Below the pieces are notes generated by a model. The model was not told the DNA's origin and made no database searches. It saw nothing but the letters and a program-made list of their open reading frames with translations. The position numbers and the translations under genes were made by a program. Below are positions 33,472-41,961 of a stretch of DNA of 64,000 bases, piece after piece. Each line of letters opens with the position of its first letter. The stretch's first letter is position 1. The stretch is from Pokkaliibacter sp046614695 (GTDB lineage: Bacteria; Pseudomonadota; Gammaproteobacteria; Pseudomonadales; Balneatricaceae): NCBI RefSeq assembly GCF_046614695.1, contig NZ_JBKKHQ010000001.1, forward strand, positions 416,917-480,916, written 5' to 3'.

Positions 33472-34083
33472 ATGACAGAAGAGGCCACCAATCGCGCCGA
33501 GCGCCATAAAGCTCGAATGCAAAAAATGAAAGCGCATGTGGATTCCCAGGTAGCCCAAGCTACCGAAGAGCGAGGCATCATCGTTCTTCTCACCGGGAAT
33601 GGCAAGGGCAAAAGCAGCTCCGCCTTTGGAATGGTTGCCAGGGCCTTGGGCCATGGGCAACGCGTTGCAGTCGTTCAATTCATTAAGGGTGGATGGGACT
33701 GTGGCGAACAAAAATTCTTCATGGATCATCCCCGCGTCAGCTTTCATGTGATGGCAACAGGTTTCACCTGGGAAACCCAGAACCGCGATAGCGACACTGA
33801 AGCGGCGCAAAGTGTCTGGGAACAAGGAAAAGCCCTGCTACAGGACGAAAGCATTGATCTGGTCATCTTTGATGAAATGACCTACATGTTCAAATTTGAT
33901 TATCTATCTCTGGATGAGGTTCTTGAGTCTCTGCAACAGCGTCCACACCGGCAGAACGTAGTGATCACTGGTCGAGGAGCACAAAAGTCTTTGATTGAGC
34001 TGGCTGACACCGTAACGGAGCTTGGCGATATTAAACACGCCTTTCGTGCCGGTATTAAAGCGCAGCAGGGAATCGAGTTCTAA
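33472..34083 (+). CDS. cobO: Cob(I)yrinic acid a,c-diamide adenosyltransferase
   Basis: A 203-residue CobA/BtuR/CobO-family enzyme. An N-terminal basic helix (RAERHKARMQKMKAHVD) precedes the P-loop VLLTGNGKGKSSSAFGMVARA, then VVQFIKGGWDCGEQKFF, IFDEMTYMFKFDYL and VVITGRGAQKSLIELADTVTE. It transfers the adenosyl group of ATP to the cobalt of corrinoids. I chose the ATG at 33472, where family similarity begins. No other corrin gene is present, so it may serve salvage. I could not identify a cobalamin riboswitch upstream. Confidence 0.93.
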   Translation: MTEEATNRAERHKARMQKMKAHVDSQVAQATEERGIIVLLTGNGKGKSSSAFGMVARALGHGQRVAVVQFIKGGWDCGEQKFFMDHPRVSFHVMATGFTWETQNRDSDTEAAQSVWEQGKALLQDESIDLVIFDEMTYMFKFDYLSLDEVLESLQQRPHRQNVVITGRGAQKSLIELADTVTELGDIKHAFRAGIKAQQGIEF

Positions 34084-34177
34084 GCCTTGCAATAGTGAAG
34101 TACAGCACCACATAAGGTGGCAATCAGTAGTACCTTTATGTGCTCCCTGAAGCAGTTTGATTGAAAGAGTGATCACG

Positions 34178-35074
34178 ATGAATCCCATCCAAGAAGTCAA
34201 CTCCCCCTATATTGTGGAAGTCACCCTCGATAACGTTCGAGACTTGATCCAGCAATCCATGGAGCGGCCTGTTGTTTTTGATTTCTGGGCAGACTGGTGC
34301 GCGCCCTGCAAAGCGCTGCTTCCTGTTCTGTCCAAACTGGCGGTGGAGTATAACGGTGGCTTCATTCTGGCCAAGGTGGATACCGAAGATCAGGCCCTGG
34401 CTCAGATCGTCATGCAATTCGGTATTCGCAGCCTGCCCACCGTGTACGTCCTGCACAATGGGCAGCCTGTCGATGGCTTTTCCGGCGCCCAACCGGAGTC
34501 TGAAATTCGCAAACTGCTTAATAAATATTGCCAGCCTGTTCAGGAAACGGAAGCTGAGCTGTCTGCTAAAGAGCAAGCCGAGCAACTCATTGAAGCCGGG
34601 CAACTAGAGCAAGCAAAAATGCTGCTCAACGATGCTCTCGGAGAGTCCCCTGAAGATTATGAGCTCTTCCTGATGCAGGCTAATGTGTGCGCACAGTTGG
34701 GTGATGCAGAGTCTGCCAAGGCAATCATTAATGGCCTTCCCCATGATCACAAGAACAGCGCCAAGGCCAAAGAAGTACTGGCACGCCTGAGTTTTAGTGA
34801 AATCATTAAAGACGCGCCAGACCTGGCAACACTTGAAGCCGCTGTCGAAGAGGATGGCAGCCATTCTCAGGCTCGATTCTGGCTTGCCGGCCGTTTAGTC
34901 ATGGCGGGTAACTATGAGGAAGCCATGAAACAGCTCCTGACTCTTATGCGTCAGGATCGTGGCTATGGTGATGATACCGCCCGCAAAACCCTGGTTAAGC
35001 TGTTTGATATGCTGGGCAATGAAAACCCGCTGGTGGGAACTTATCGTCGCAAGCTTTATCAGGCGCTTTACTAA
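34178..35074 (+). CDS. CnoX/YbbN-like thioredoxin-TPR co-chaperone
   Basis: A 298-residue protein. Residues 1-110 are a thioredoxin domain (VVFDFWADWCAPCKALLPVL and FGIRSLPTVYVLHNGQPVDGF); the rest is TPR-like helices (AEQLIEAGQLEQAKMLLNDAL, then FWLAGRLVMAGNYEEAMKQL). This matches CnoX (YbbN), a chaperedoxin that protects clients from oxidation and passes them to DnaK and GroEL. E. coli CnoX has SxxC and no reductase activity, whereas this protein keeps the full CxxC (WCAPC) and could be redox-active. Start ATG at 34178; seven upstream in-frame codons lack family similarity. Confidence 0.88.
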   Translation: MNPIQEVNSPYIVEVTLDNVRDLIQQSMERPVVFDFWADWCAPCKALLPVLSKLAVEYNGGFILAKVDTEDQALAQIVMQFGIRSLPTVYVLHNGQPVDGFSGAQPESEIRKLLNKYCQPVQETEAELSAKEQAEQLIEAGQLEQAKMLLNDALGESPEDYELFLMQANVCAQLGDAESAKAIINGLPHDHKNSAKAKEVLARLSFSEIIKDAPDLATLEAAVEEDGSHSQARFWLAGRLVMAGNYEEAMKQLLTLMRQDRGYGDDTARKTLVKLFDMLGNENPLVGTYRRKLYQALY

Positions 35075-35077
35075 GTC

Positions 35078-36199
35078 TCAGCTCGTTTTATCCGATACTT
35101 CCAACTTAGCATGATGATGGAGAAAGCTAACCACTTTATCCATCATCGCATCAAAGTGCGGATTAAAGGTAAGTCGTGCGCCAGCGCCACCCGGGCACGG
35201 GTAGCCGTATTCGCTGTACCAGATATTTGGATCAGCCATACAGGCTTCCCACTCTTCTCGGGAAAACTGGCGAGACAAGCAGTGGCGATAGTCACCTTCC
35301 CTCCCATAATGAGAGTTACGCTCACTGAATGTCAGACAGCAATGTGAGAGGGTCCGAATATGCTGCTCAGGCAATGACGCCTCCCAGACATCAACCCCCT
35401 TCTCATCTTGCGCTTCGGCCAGATCACCCAGCCATAGCAGCTCGCTGTCCTCACGCCGCAAGCGTCGAAACTGCTCCCACACATAGGGAGTACTGATCGT
35501 GGCGTCAGAGCCGGAACAACAAATAAAGACCGGCTTATCAAAACTCGACAAACTTCCCAGTAGCCTTCTGGCCTTGATGGCAAGACGATGAAACTGATGG
35601 ATGGCATTCACACTAAATGAAGAGTAGCGGGTATAGTCCCGCTCGGGGCGTCGACTATGCCAGCGACGAAACGGCGCAATAAAACGGCTGGCCCACACCA
35701 ATGGATTTTTGGATCGCCAGGCAGGCGCCCAGAGAATTAGTCCTTCCACATCAGGATGCTTCAGTCCCTCAAGTGTTGTGATCATCCCACCTAATGAGAA
35801 ACCACCCACCCAAACATGAAAACCCTGCGTTGAAAGATCTTCAATATGTTGCCTGACCTGGCGACGCCAACTATTTCCACTCACGCTCAGACTGGCTTCA
35901 GCACACGAACCATGCCCCTCAAGCAGAATGGCTCGCGTTCGAATGCCAGCCTCTGCCAGCTTGGCTGCCACCTCGCGAAAGGTAAAGGGCGTATCCGTCA
36001 GCCCATGCACCAGCAACAGGCAATGTTTGGCATCTGCAGGCCCATGCTCAAAAGGGAGTACAGCCTCAATCGCAGCTTCCCGACTGACTCGCATATCCGG
36101 GCTATGAAACTTGCTCCGCTGTAAAAGTGCCATCACCTCTTGCAGGTGGCTTCGAAACAGCGCGGATGAGCTCTCGTCAGCAGAAAAATCAGGGAGCAT
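35078..36199 (-). CDS. Alpha/beta hydrolase (lysophospholipase/lipase-like) overlapping pqiB
   Basis: A 373-residue protein with an alpha/beta hydrolase core: LLLVHGLTDTPFTFREVAAKL, the nucleophile elbow in VWVGGFSLGGMITTL, an acidic residue in ICCSGSDATIS and a late His in NSHYGRE. About 75 residues precede the core, and a C-terminal segment with CPGGAGARLTFNPHFD follows. No signal peptide is evident. The ATG at 36199 has GAGG six bases upstream and lies 11 bases inside the end of pqiB, so it is translationally coupled to the lipid-transport genes. A lipid substrate is therefore plausible. A start at 36265 would overlap further. Confidence 0.75.
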   Translation of the reverse strand: MLPDFSADESSSALFRSHLQEVMALLQRSKFHSPDMRVSREAAIEAVLPFEHGPADAKHCLLLVHGLTDTPFTFREVAAKLAEAGIRTRAILLEGHGSCAEASLSVSGNSWRRQVRQHIEDLSTQGFHVWVGGFSLGGMITTLEGLKHPDVEGLILWAPAWRSKNPLVWASRFIAPFRRWHSRRPERDYTRYSSFSVNAIHQFHRLAIKARRLLGSLSSFDKPVFICCSGSDATISTPYVWEQFRRLRREDSELLWLGDLAEAQDEKGVDVWEASLPEQHIRTLSHCCLTFSERNSHYGREGDYRHCLSRQFSREEWEACMADPNIWYSEYGYPCPGGAGARLTFNPHFDAMMDKVVSFLHHHAKLEVSDKTS

Positions 36200-38564
36200 G
36201 ACTTCCCTCAGGTGGGAGCTGGATTCGGGGAGCCCATTCACTCCAGTCATCCTTCGCATCATCATTCAGCTTAAAGTGACTGTAGGCTTTTGCTCGCCCC
36301 CCCATCGCGCCTTCAGGTGGTGTGGCGAAAGAAATTCCACCTGCCACTAAACTTTCCAATGACTCCGTTCGAAGGCTCGCACCTTTAAAGAGACCGAAGT
36401 CAAAACCAAAACCACTGTTATTCCAAAAGACACTGTTGGTTCTAACCAAAGCACCATAGCGGGGCTGAATCAAAACATCGATCAGCACTCGGTCTGCGGT
36501 ATCTGCCAAGCGAGTGGCACTGACCTGACCGACAGCGACGCCACGGTAATAAACGTTAACTCCTGGCTTGATCGAACCCAACGAGTGAGCTTCAAGCACC
36601 AGTGGCATCCCTTTGATTGCTTCAATCGCTGGCGCCTGATTCCTGCCAATGAAAGTCGTCTGTAAAGAGGCAGCATCATCAATCTGGCGGACAGCAACAT
36701 AAGAGCCTCCAAAGACCGTATCCAGCCCCGACACGCCGCTGATCGTTGCCTCTGGGTGAACTACCCAAAACTCTGCGCCTTCACGCGCAAGACCCTGTCC
36801 GTCCTGATGAAGGAATAATGTGACATCGACACCGCTAAAGTCTCTTAATGGCTTAATCTCACGGACTTCACCGACGGTCAGACCATTCCATTTAACATCA
36901 TCGCCTGCTTTCAGACCGTCAGCACGCTGCCAGTGAACATGAACCTCTCGACCCTGCTCTGCTGCTTTGGTCATGCTGGAATAGAGAATGAAGTGCTCAT
37001 TCCCTTTTACAGCACGACCTTTCTGGCCTGTGACATTACCCATGGCAATACCGCCACTGATCAGAGACATCACTGATTCTGTCTCAATGGAGACACCACC
37101 TAACCCGCCTTTGATTCGAACGCCACTGGCATGCCAGAATCGCGTCTCAGTATTCACAAGATGAATATAGCGTGGTCGGACGTTAACGACGATCGTGACC
37201 CCTTTGCCATCGGATTTGAGGTTGTACTTGACCACACTACCTACCTCAACATGCTGGTAATACAAGGGTGTCCCCGGGGACACCGACCCCAGCTCTTTTG
37301 CATCCAGCGTCAGCTTGAGGCCTGGTTCTTCGTCATCCACAGCCGGAGGTTGACCTAGCGCGGTGAAGTCACGTGCAGAATCGCCTTTTCCTGGCTCAAC
37401 TGCGATGTAGTTACCCTTCACCAAAGTATCCAAACCGGAGAGGCCGGACAGACTAATGCTTGGCTTGACCAGCCAGAAGCGCGTGCCTGTTTTCAGAAAT
37501 TCTTCTGCTTTTGGGTCGAAAAGCACTCTCGCGTTGACTTGAGAATAATCGTCATTGAGCTCCATTTTCTGCACGGTACCGATCTCTACACCTCGATAGA
37601 TGACCTTGGTAACGCCTTCAACCAGACCCTGAGCGGAGTTGAAATGAATGTTGACGCCAATACCTGTCTCTGCACTCGCATAGTCATTATAAAGCTGGAA
37701 GGTATGACCGTTGGCGACAGGTGCGCCGACCTCTCCCTGATTAGCAAAGGCAATACCACCACTGATCAATGACACCAGAGATTCCGTGCGCACCTTAAAG
37801 CCATTAAGGCCACCTGACACCGTCACGCCACTGGCGTTCCAGAAACGCGTCTGCTCAGAGATCAACTCATCATAGGGCTGCTCAACGTAGGCATCGATTT
37901 CAACGTTTTCACTGTTGTCTGCCAGACGGTAATCCTGCACTGAACCCACTTTGATCTGTTTGTAATAAATAGGTGCGCCAGGGCTCAAGGAGCCCAACGT
38001 TTTTGCTTTCAGAGTCAGGTGGAGCCCGGGTTCATCCGAGGCAACTGGAGGCGCTTTGGTAGCGGCCACAAACTCACGTGTTGGCGCGCCATTGCCTGGC
38101 TGAATGCCAATGTAGTTGCCCGACACCAGCGTATCGAGACCAGTAACACCTTCAAGGCTGATATGAGGTGTCACCAGCCAAAATTGTGTCCCGGTTTTCA
38201 GGGCATCTTCTGTTGACCGGTCAAGCTCAGCTTCAACGATGACGGTTTCGAGATCTTTACCAATCTGAACCTTCTTCACCATGCCAACTTTCAGGCCTTT
38301 GTAACGGATCTCGGTTTTACCTGCCTCAAGACCCTGCCCGTTTTTAAAAGTAATAGTGACATCAATACCTGCGTCCGCCATGGAATGCCAAAGAAGCCAG
38401 ACACCAATACATACCGCGATGAAGGGAAGTAGCCATATAAAGGACCAGGAGCGGCGCTTCTTCACTTTTACCGCCTGAGCAACATTGGGCTTAGGCGCGG
38501 ATGCAGATGAGGAGCGCTCGCCAGAACTTACCACTGGTTTATTGTCCCCGGAGTTGTCATTCAT
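36189..38564 (-). CDS. pqiB: PqiB/LetB-type MCE protein with six MCE domains
   Basis: A 791-residue protein with a disordered N-terminus, one membrane helix (about residues 40-58, SFIWLLPFIAVCIGVWLLW) and a long periplasmic part. I count six MCE repeats, starting near residues 66, 178, 295, 415, 540 and 655. Each has the pattern G-x-V/L-x-V/L, then GL or LGS, then Y-K/R-G-x-x-V/I-G-x-V. E. coli PqiB has three MCE domains and LetB seven. These proteins form tubes that span the periplasm and move lipids between membranes. It overlaps the downstream hydrolase gene and the upstream PqiA-type gene. A PqiC lipoprotein gene is not present. Confidence 0.9.
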   Translation of the reverse strand: MNDNSGDNKPVVSSGERSSSASAPKPNVAQAVKVKKRRSWSFIWLLPFIAVCIGVWLLWHSMADAGIDVTITFKNGQGLEAGKTEIRYKGLKVGMVKKVQIGKDLETVIVEAELDRSTEDALKTGTQFWLVTPHISLEGVTGLDTLVSGNYIGIQPGNGAPTREFVAATKAPPVASDEPGLHLTLKAKTLGSLSPGAPIYYKQIKVGSVQDYRLADNSENVEIDAYVEQPYDELISEQTRFWNASGVTVSGGLNGFKVRTESLVSLISGGIAFANQGEVGAPVANGHTFQLYNDYASAETGIGVNIHFNSAQGLVEGVTKVIYRGVEIGTVQKMELNDDYSQVNARVLFDPKAEEFLKTGTRFWLVKPSISLSGLSGLDTLVKGNYIAVEPGKGDSARDFTALGQPPAVDDEEPGLKLTLDAKELGSVSPGTPLYYQHVEVGSVVKYNLKSDGKGVTIVVNVRPRYIHLVNTETRFWHASGVRIKGGLGGVSIETESVMSLISGGIAMGNVTGQKGRAVKGNEHFILYSSMTKAAEQGREVHVHWQRADGLKAGDDVKWNGLTVGEVREIKPLRDFSGVDVTLFLHQDGQGLAREGAEFWVVHPEATISGVSGLDTVFGGSYVAVRQIDDAASLQTTFIGRNQAPAIEAIKGMPLVLEAHSLGSIKPGVNVYYRGVAVGQVSATRLADTADRVLIDVLIQPRYGALVRTNSVFWNNSGFGFDFGLFKGASLRTESLESLVAGGISFATPPEGAMGGRAKAYSHFKLNDDAKDDWSEWAPRIQLPPEGSHAP

Positions 38565-39183
38565 TAAGGGATTCCTCTTGATCCCAGATCAGGCGAGGGT
38601 CATATACCATCGCTGATAACATTGTTAGTACTACAGCCGCACCAAATGCAGTGGCGGCAGGACCTGCCTCAATCCGCGCGACAGCGCCCAGATTTACCAA
38701 TGCAGCCAGCAGGGCAATAACAAAAATATCCAGCATGGACCACTTGCCGATAAATTCGATCAAACGGTACATCTGGGTACAGCGTTTAGGACTCAGCTCT
38801 CCGCCAAACTGCGCGCGAATCAGTAAAATAGCCAGTCCCGCAACTTTTAATAGCGGCACAACAACACTGGCGACAAAGACGACTACCGCTATCCCAAGCG
38901 CTCCATGATGAGCAAGCGTCAGCACGCCTCCCATGATCGTGCTGGGTGTATCCACACCCAGCTGTGATACACGCATGATGGGATAAATATTGGCAGGAAT
39001 CAGGCACAGCATTGCGGTAAGCAACAAAGCCCAACTTGCCGAGAGTGAACCAGGCTGGCGCGAATGAAGCGTACTTCCACATCGTGGGCAGTGATAGTGC
39101 TCGCTTCCCTCACCCGGCTGGCAAAGCTGGTGACAGAGATGACAGGAAATCAGCCCCATACTTTTGGCAGTCTGATAGCTCAT
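38557..39183 (-). CDS. PqiA/LetA-like inner-membrane protein, second half
   Basis: A 208-residue PqiA-domain protein. A zinc ribbon comes first (SCHLCHQLCQPGEG, then HCPRCGSTLH; two CxxC pairs), followed by about four membrane helices, including WALLLTAMLCLIPANIYPIM and LVNLGAVARIEAGPAATAFG. PqiA/LetA proteins work with an MCE-tube protein in lipid transport. In E. coli both halves are one 417-427 residue protein; here the halves are two genes joined by an ATGA overlap. The gene also overlaps pqiB by eight bases, giving a tightly coupled operon. Confidence 0.87.
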   Translation of the reverse strand: MSYQTAKSMGLISCHLCHQLCQPGEGSEHYHCPRCGSTLHSRQPGSLSASWALLLTAMLCLIPANIYPIMRVSQLGVDTPSTIMGGVLTLAHHGALGIAVVVFVASVVVPLLKVAGLAILLIRAQFGGELSPKRCTQMYRLIEFIGKWSMLDIFVIALLAALVNLGAVARIEAGPAATAFGAAVVLTMLSAMVYDPRLIWDQEESLNE

Positions 39184-39890
39184 TCACCGGCTTCCTTCAC
39201 AAACGCAACATCCTCATTCGAACTGCGGCGTCGAGTTTTCTGAGTATCGAGCTGCTCCCAGACTTCGTGCGGATCCAGACTCAACATCATTGTAAGCAAC
39301 ATAAGCAGCATGCCTACAAATGCATAAAGCCCAAACCCCAGTGTGACAGAAGCCATATCCAGCAGCTTCACCATCGCCACAAGAATGCCGATGAGGTAAA
39401 CCTCTAACATTCCCCATCCCCTAAGCACATGCCACCATCGGAACAACATAATGGTCAATGTTCCGGCTCTCTCAAGCAGCGCAATGCCGAGTACAAAAAT
39501 GAGCAGACTGATCTCAAGGAAAGGCACGACGATGCTACACGCCGCGACCAGAAAAGCTGTCCACCAGTACTGTTCCTGAACAAGCTCAATAACTGCCTCT
39601 ATAAGAGTCACACTACTATTTAAGCCCAGCACGTCGAGCTGTATCAGCGGTAAAGAAACAGTAGGTATAAAAAAACAGAATGCCGCGATCGCCAAGGCAA
39701 GGCTGCGTTGTATCGTACCTTCCCGATGCGCAAAAAGATGACCCCCGCAACGCGGACAGTAAGCATCCTGCCGATGTTTCATAGCGATCATCGGGAATAC
39801 CGCATCACACTCATGACATGCAATCCAGCGCTCGGCAGGCTGAGCACCCTCGCTCTCGGAATTCAGGCTTTCAGGGGCGGGAGAAGACAT
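39180..39890 (-). CDS. PqiA/LetA-like inner-membrane protein, first half
   Basis: A 236-residue PqiA-domain protein. The zinc ribbon has CHECDAVFPMIAMKH and YCPRCGGHL. About four membrane helices follow (LALAIAAFCFFIPTVSLPLI, WWTAFLVAACSIVVPFLEIS, GMLEVYLIGILVAMVKLLDM and YAFVGMLLMLLTMMLSLDP). It is the first gene of the four-gene pqi unit and corresponds to the N-terminal half of E. coli PqiA or LetA. The start is 39890 or, two codons earlier, 39896; no convincing ribosome binding site is visible. Confidence 0.87.
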   Translation of the reverse strand: MSSPAPESLNSESEGAQPAERWIACHECDAVFPMIAMKHRQDAYCPRCGGHLFAHREGTIQRSLALAIAAFCFFIPTVSLPLIQLDVLGLNSSVTLIEAVIELVQEQYWWTAFLVAACSIVVPFLEISLLIFVLGIALLERAGTLTIMLFRWWHVLRGWGMLEVYLIGILVAMVKLLDMASVTLGFGLYAFVGMLLMLLTMMLSLDPHEVWEQLDTQKTRRRSSNEDVAFVKEAGE

Positions 39891-40505
39891 CAACATTCTC
39901 GTAGGTAGCGGCTAAGAACTTACAGGACATAGAGTCAATGGCAGCGATGGCGATGATCCGCACCATCAGAACAGAGCCCTGCACTAGGCTCACTTAATCC
40001 TGCAACTTATATAAGGTAACAACCTTCATAAGAAAACCGGTTTGTTGGTATAACGGTTATATAAATTATCGTGAAGCCAGCGCCCAAGCATTTCAAACAA
40101 AAGCACCATCGGCTCACCCTCAAAAAAAGCCATTTTGCCTGATCCGGATCTCGAAAACAGAATCAAGACATTTCGATTCAAAAACCGCTACGTTACCCCG
40201 GCAACTGTAACAAACACTTCGAACTCCGTGCCCAATACCGCACCTCAACTGCAACCTTTCTGAAACACCTTATAAAGCTATTGAGCTTTTATTTGAGAGC
40301 CATGAAAGAGCACAAATTATTCACTCTTGCACTACAACGCCTCCTGATAGTGAAGAATAGTAAAAGCCGACCAAACAGTCAGAAAAAAACGACCTGCAAG
40401 TGCATCATCACAGTGCATTCCTCTGTTACCTGCGTGCCCACTTTTGTTACCTGAAGCGATCTGCTTAAAACAGAGAGGGAAAATAGTCAATGCCAAGATT
40501 AAGCA

Positions 40506-40524
40506 ACTAATGAATCCCATTAGT
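40506..40524. promoter_or_regulatory. Inverted repeat, candidate enhancer-binding site for aapJ
   Basis: ACTAATG-N5-CATTAGT is a perfect seven-base inverted repeat centred about 148 bases before the predicted sigma54 start site, a usual distance for an activator of sigma54. It does not match the NtrC consensus. Confidence 0.35.
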
Positions 40525-40605
40525 CCTACTAAAACGCTCTCAAGTAGATACTTTTAGCGACACGATCGACGATTTCAGACCATTCAGTAACAAATTCGCA
40601 AGAAA

Positions 40606-40634
40606 TTTTGTATTTATTTCGACCAAATACAAAA
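40606..40634. promoter_or_regulatory. Ten-base inverted repeat next to the aapJ promoter
   Basis: TTTTGTATTT and AAATACAAAA are perfect complements separated by nine bases, ending just upstream of the -24 element. It could be a repressor or co-regulator site. No T-run follows that would make it a terminator. Confidence 0.4.
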
Positions 40635-40635
40635 A

Positions 40636-40652
40636 CAGGCACGCCGTTTGCT
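40636..40652 (+). promoter_or_regulatory. Sigma54 (RpoN) promoter of aapJQMP
   Basis: CAGGCACGCCGTTTGCT matches YTGGCACGrNNNTTGCW at all but two positions, with GG (40638-40639) and GC (40650-40651) exactly ten bases apart. The start site would be near 40663 and the ATG is at 40717. Confidence 0.72.
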
Positions 40653-40716
40653 TAATAGGACATCGAGCCATTAATTGGCATTTTTGAAACCAGTGATAGA
40701 CCGAGGACACGTTAAG

Positions 40717-41733
40717 ATGAAAAAAATCGGTTCTGTAGCTGCCGCTGCAGCAGTCGCGCTGACTTTCTCTGTTCAGAGCCACGCAGGCACCCTGGACAAT
40801 GTTAAAGCCAACGGTGTAGTTAATTGTGGTGTTAGCACAGGTTTGCCCGGCTTCTCCAACCCTGACGACAAAGGTAACTGGCAGGGTCTGGATGTTGACG
40901 TTTGTCGTGCTGTTGCAGCCGCTGCCCTCGGCGATGCCAGCAAAGTTAAATACGTTCCTCTGAACGCTAAAGAGCGTTTCACTGCACTGCAGTCAGGTGA
41001 AGTAGACGTACTGTCTCGTAACACTACCTGGACTATCAGCCGTGATACTTCTCTGGGTCTGAACTTCGCCGGCGTTAACTACTACGACGGTCAGGGCTTC
41101 CTGGTTAAGAAATCTCTGGGTGTTAGCAGCGCTCTGGAACTGGACGGTGCTACCTTCTGTATCCAGGCCGGTACGACTACCGAGCTGAACCTGGCTGACT
41201 ACTTCCGTCTGAACAACATGACTTATCAGCCTGTTGTATTCGACAACTCTGACCAGACAGTTCAGGGCTTCGAAGCAGGTCGTTGTGACGTTCTGACGTC
41301 TGACCAGTCTCAGCTGTACGCACTGCGTATCAAACTGGCTGATCCTACCTCTGCTCAGGTTCTGCCTGAAGTTATCTCTAAAGAGCCTCTGGGACCTGTC
41401 GTACGTCAGGGCGATGACCAGTGGTTCAACCTGGTTAAATGGTCTTACTTCGCAACCGTTGATGCAGAAGAGCTGGGTCTGACCTCTCAGAACATCGACC
41501 AGATGAAAGACAGCGATGATCCTAACATCAAGCGTTTCGTTGGTGGCGAAGGCGACTTCGGTAAAGACCTGGGCGTAAGCAGCGACTGGGCTTACCAGAT
41601 CGTTAAGCAGGTTGGTAACTACGGTGAAATGTTTGATCGCAACGTAGGTTCCGGCTCTCCGCTGGGTATCGCACGCGGCCTGAACGCTCTGTGGAGCAAA
41701 GGCGGCCTGCAGTACGCACCTCCTATGCGTTAA
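40717..41733 (+). CDS. aapJ: General L-amino acid ABC transporter, periplasmic binding protein
   Basis: A 338-residue AapJ/BztA-type binding protein with a signal peptide (KKIGSVAAAAAVALTFSVQSHAG). Mature landmarks are GVVNCGVSTGLPGFSNPDD, GLDVDVCRAVAAAALGD, RFTALQSGEVDVLSRNTTWT and FEAGRCDVLTSDQSQLY. It binds a broad range of L-amino acids for the AapQMP permease. Codon use is strongly biased (CTG, CGT, GGT, GTT), pointing to high expression. Start ATG at 40717 has GAGGA nine bases upstream. A sigma54 promoter precedes it, and a strong terminator separates it from aapQ. Confidence 0.95.
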   Translation: MKKIGSVAAAAAVALTFSVQSHAGTLDNVKANGVVNCGVSTGLPGFSNPDDKGNWQGLDVDVCRAVAAAALGDASKVKYVPLNAKERFTALQSGEVDVLSRNTTWTISRDTSLGLNFAGVNYYDGQGFLVKKSLGVSSALELDGATFCIQAGTTTELNLADYFRLNNMTYQPVVFDNSDQTVQGFEAGRCDVLTSDQSQLYALRIKLADPTSAQVLPEVISKEPLGPVVRQGDDQWFNLVKWSYFATVDAEELGLTSQNIDQMKDSDDPNIKRFVGGEGDFGKDLGVSSDWAYQIVKQVGNYGEMFDRNVGSGSPLGIARGLNALWSKGGLQYAPPMR

Positions 41734-41774
41734 TTGCTACCTCCCTTCTTAAGGGATAGGTAAGCAAATTAATT

Positions 41775-41800
41775 GGGCATGACTTCGGTCATGCCCTTTT
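41775..41800 (+). terminator. Intra-operon terminator after aapJ
   Basis: GGGCATGAC-TTCG-GTCATGCCC followed by TTTT: a nine-base-pair stem capped by a UUCG tetraloop. It probably lets the binding protein be made in excess over the permease, with partial read-through. Confidence 0.88.
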
Positions 41801-41961
41801 AAATACCGGGTCATCGAAATGATGCACCCACTGCCAGAATCGAACTCCATATACGCCGGCATCACCATACCAACATTATAAGGATGCTGACGTAGCGAGA
41901 TGGCATGTGATTAGGCCACTGGCCTAGTTTTAATGATTTTTTCCTGTCAGGAGGTTCGCGA

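Larger units (their letters stand above)
39891..40716. other. Long intergenic region upstream of aapJ
   Basis: 826 bases without a convincing gene. The left part (39891-40480) should contain the pqi promoter on the minus strand, which I cannot place. The right part carries the inverted repeats ACTAATG-N5-CATTAGT (40506-40524) and TTTTGTATTT-N9-AAATACAAAA (40606-40634), and a sigma54-type promoter at 40636-40652. Short open frames in the region have no family features. Confidence 0.6.

Noticed and set aside
40332..40520. A 62-codon hydrophobic frame on the minus strand in the gap before aapJ
   Set aside because: No family features, a ribosome binding site only three bases from the ATG, and it overlaps the inverted repeat at 40506-40524. 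It looks like chance.
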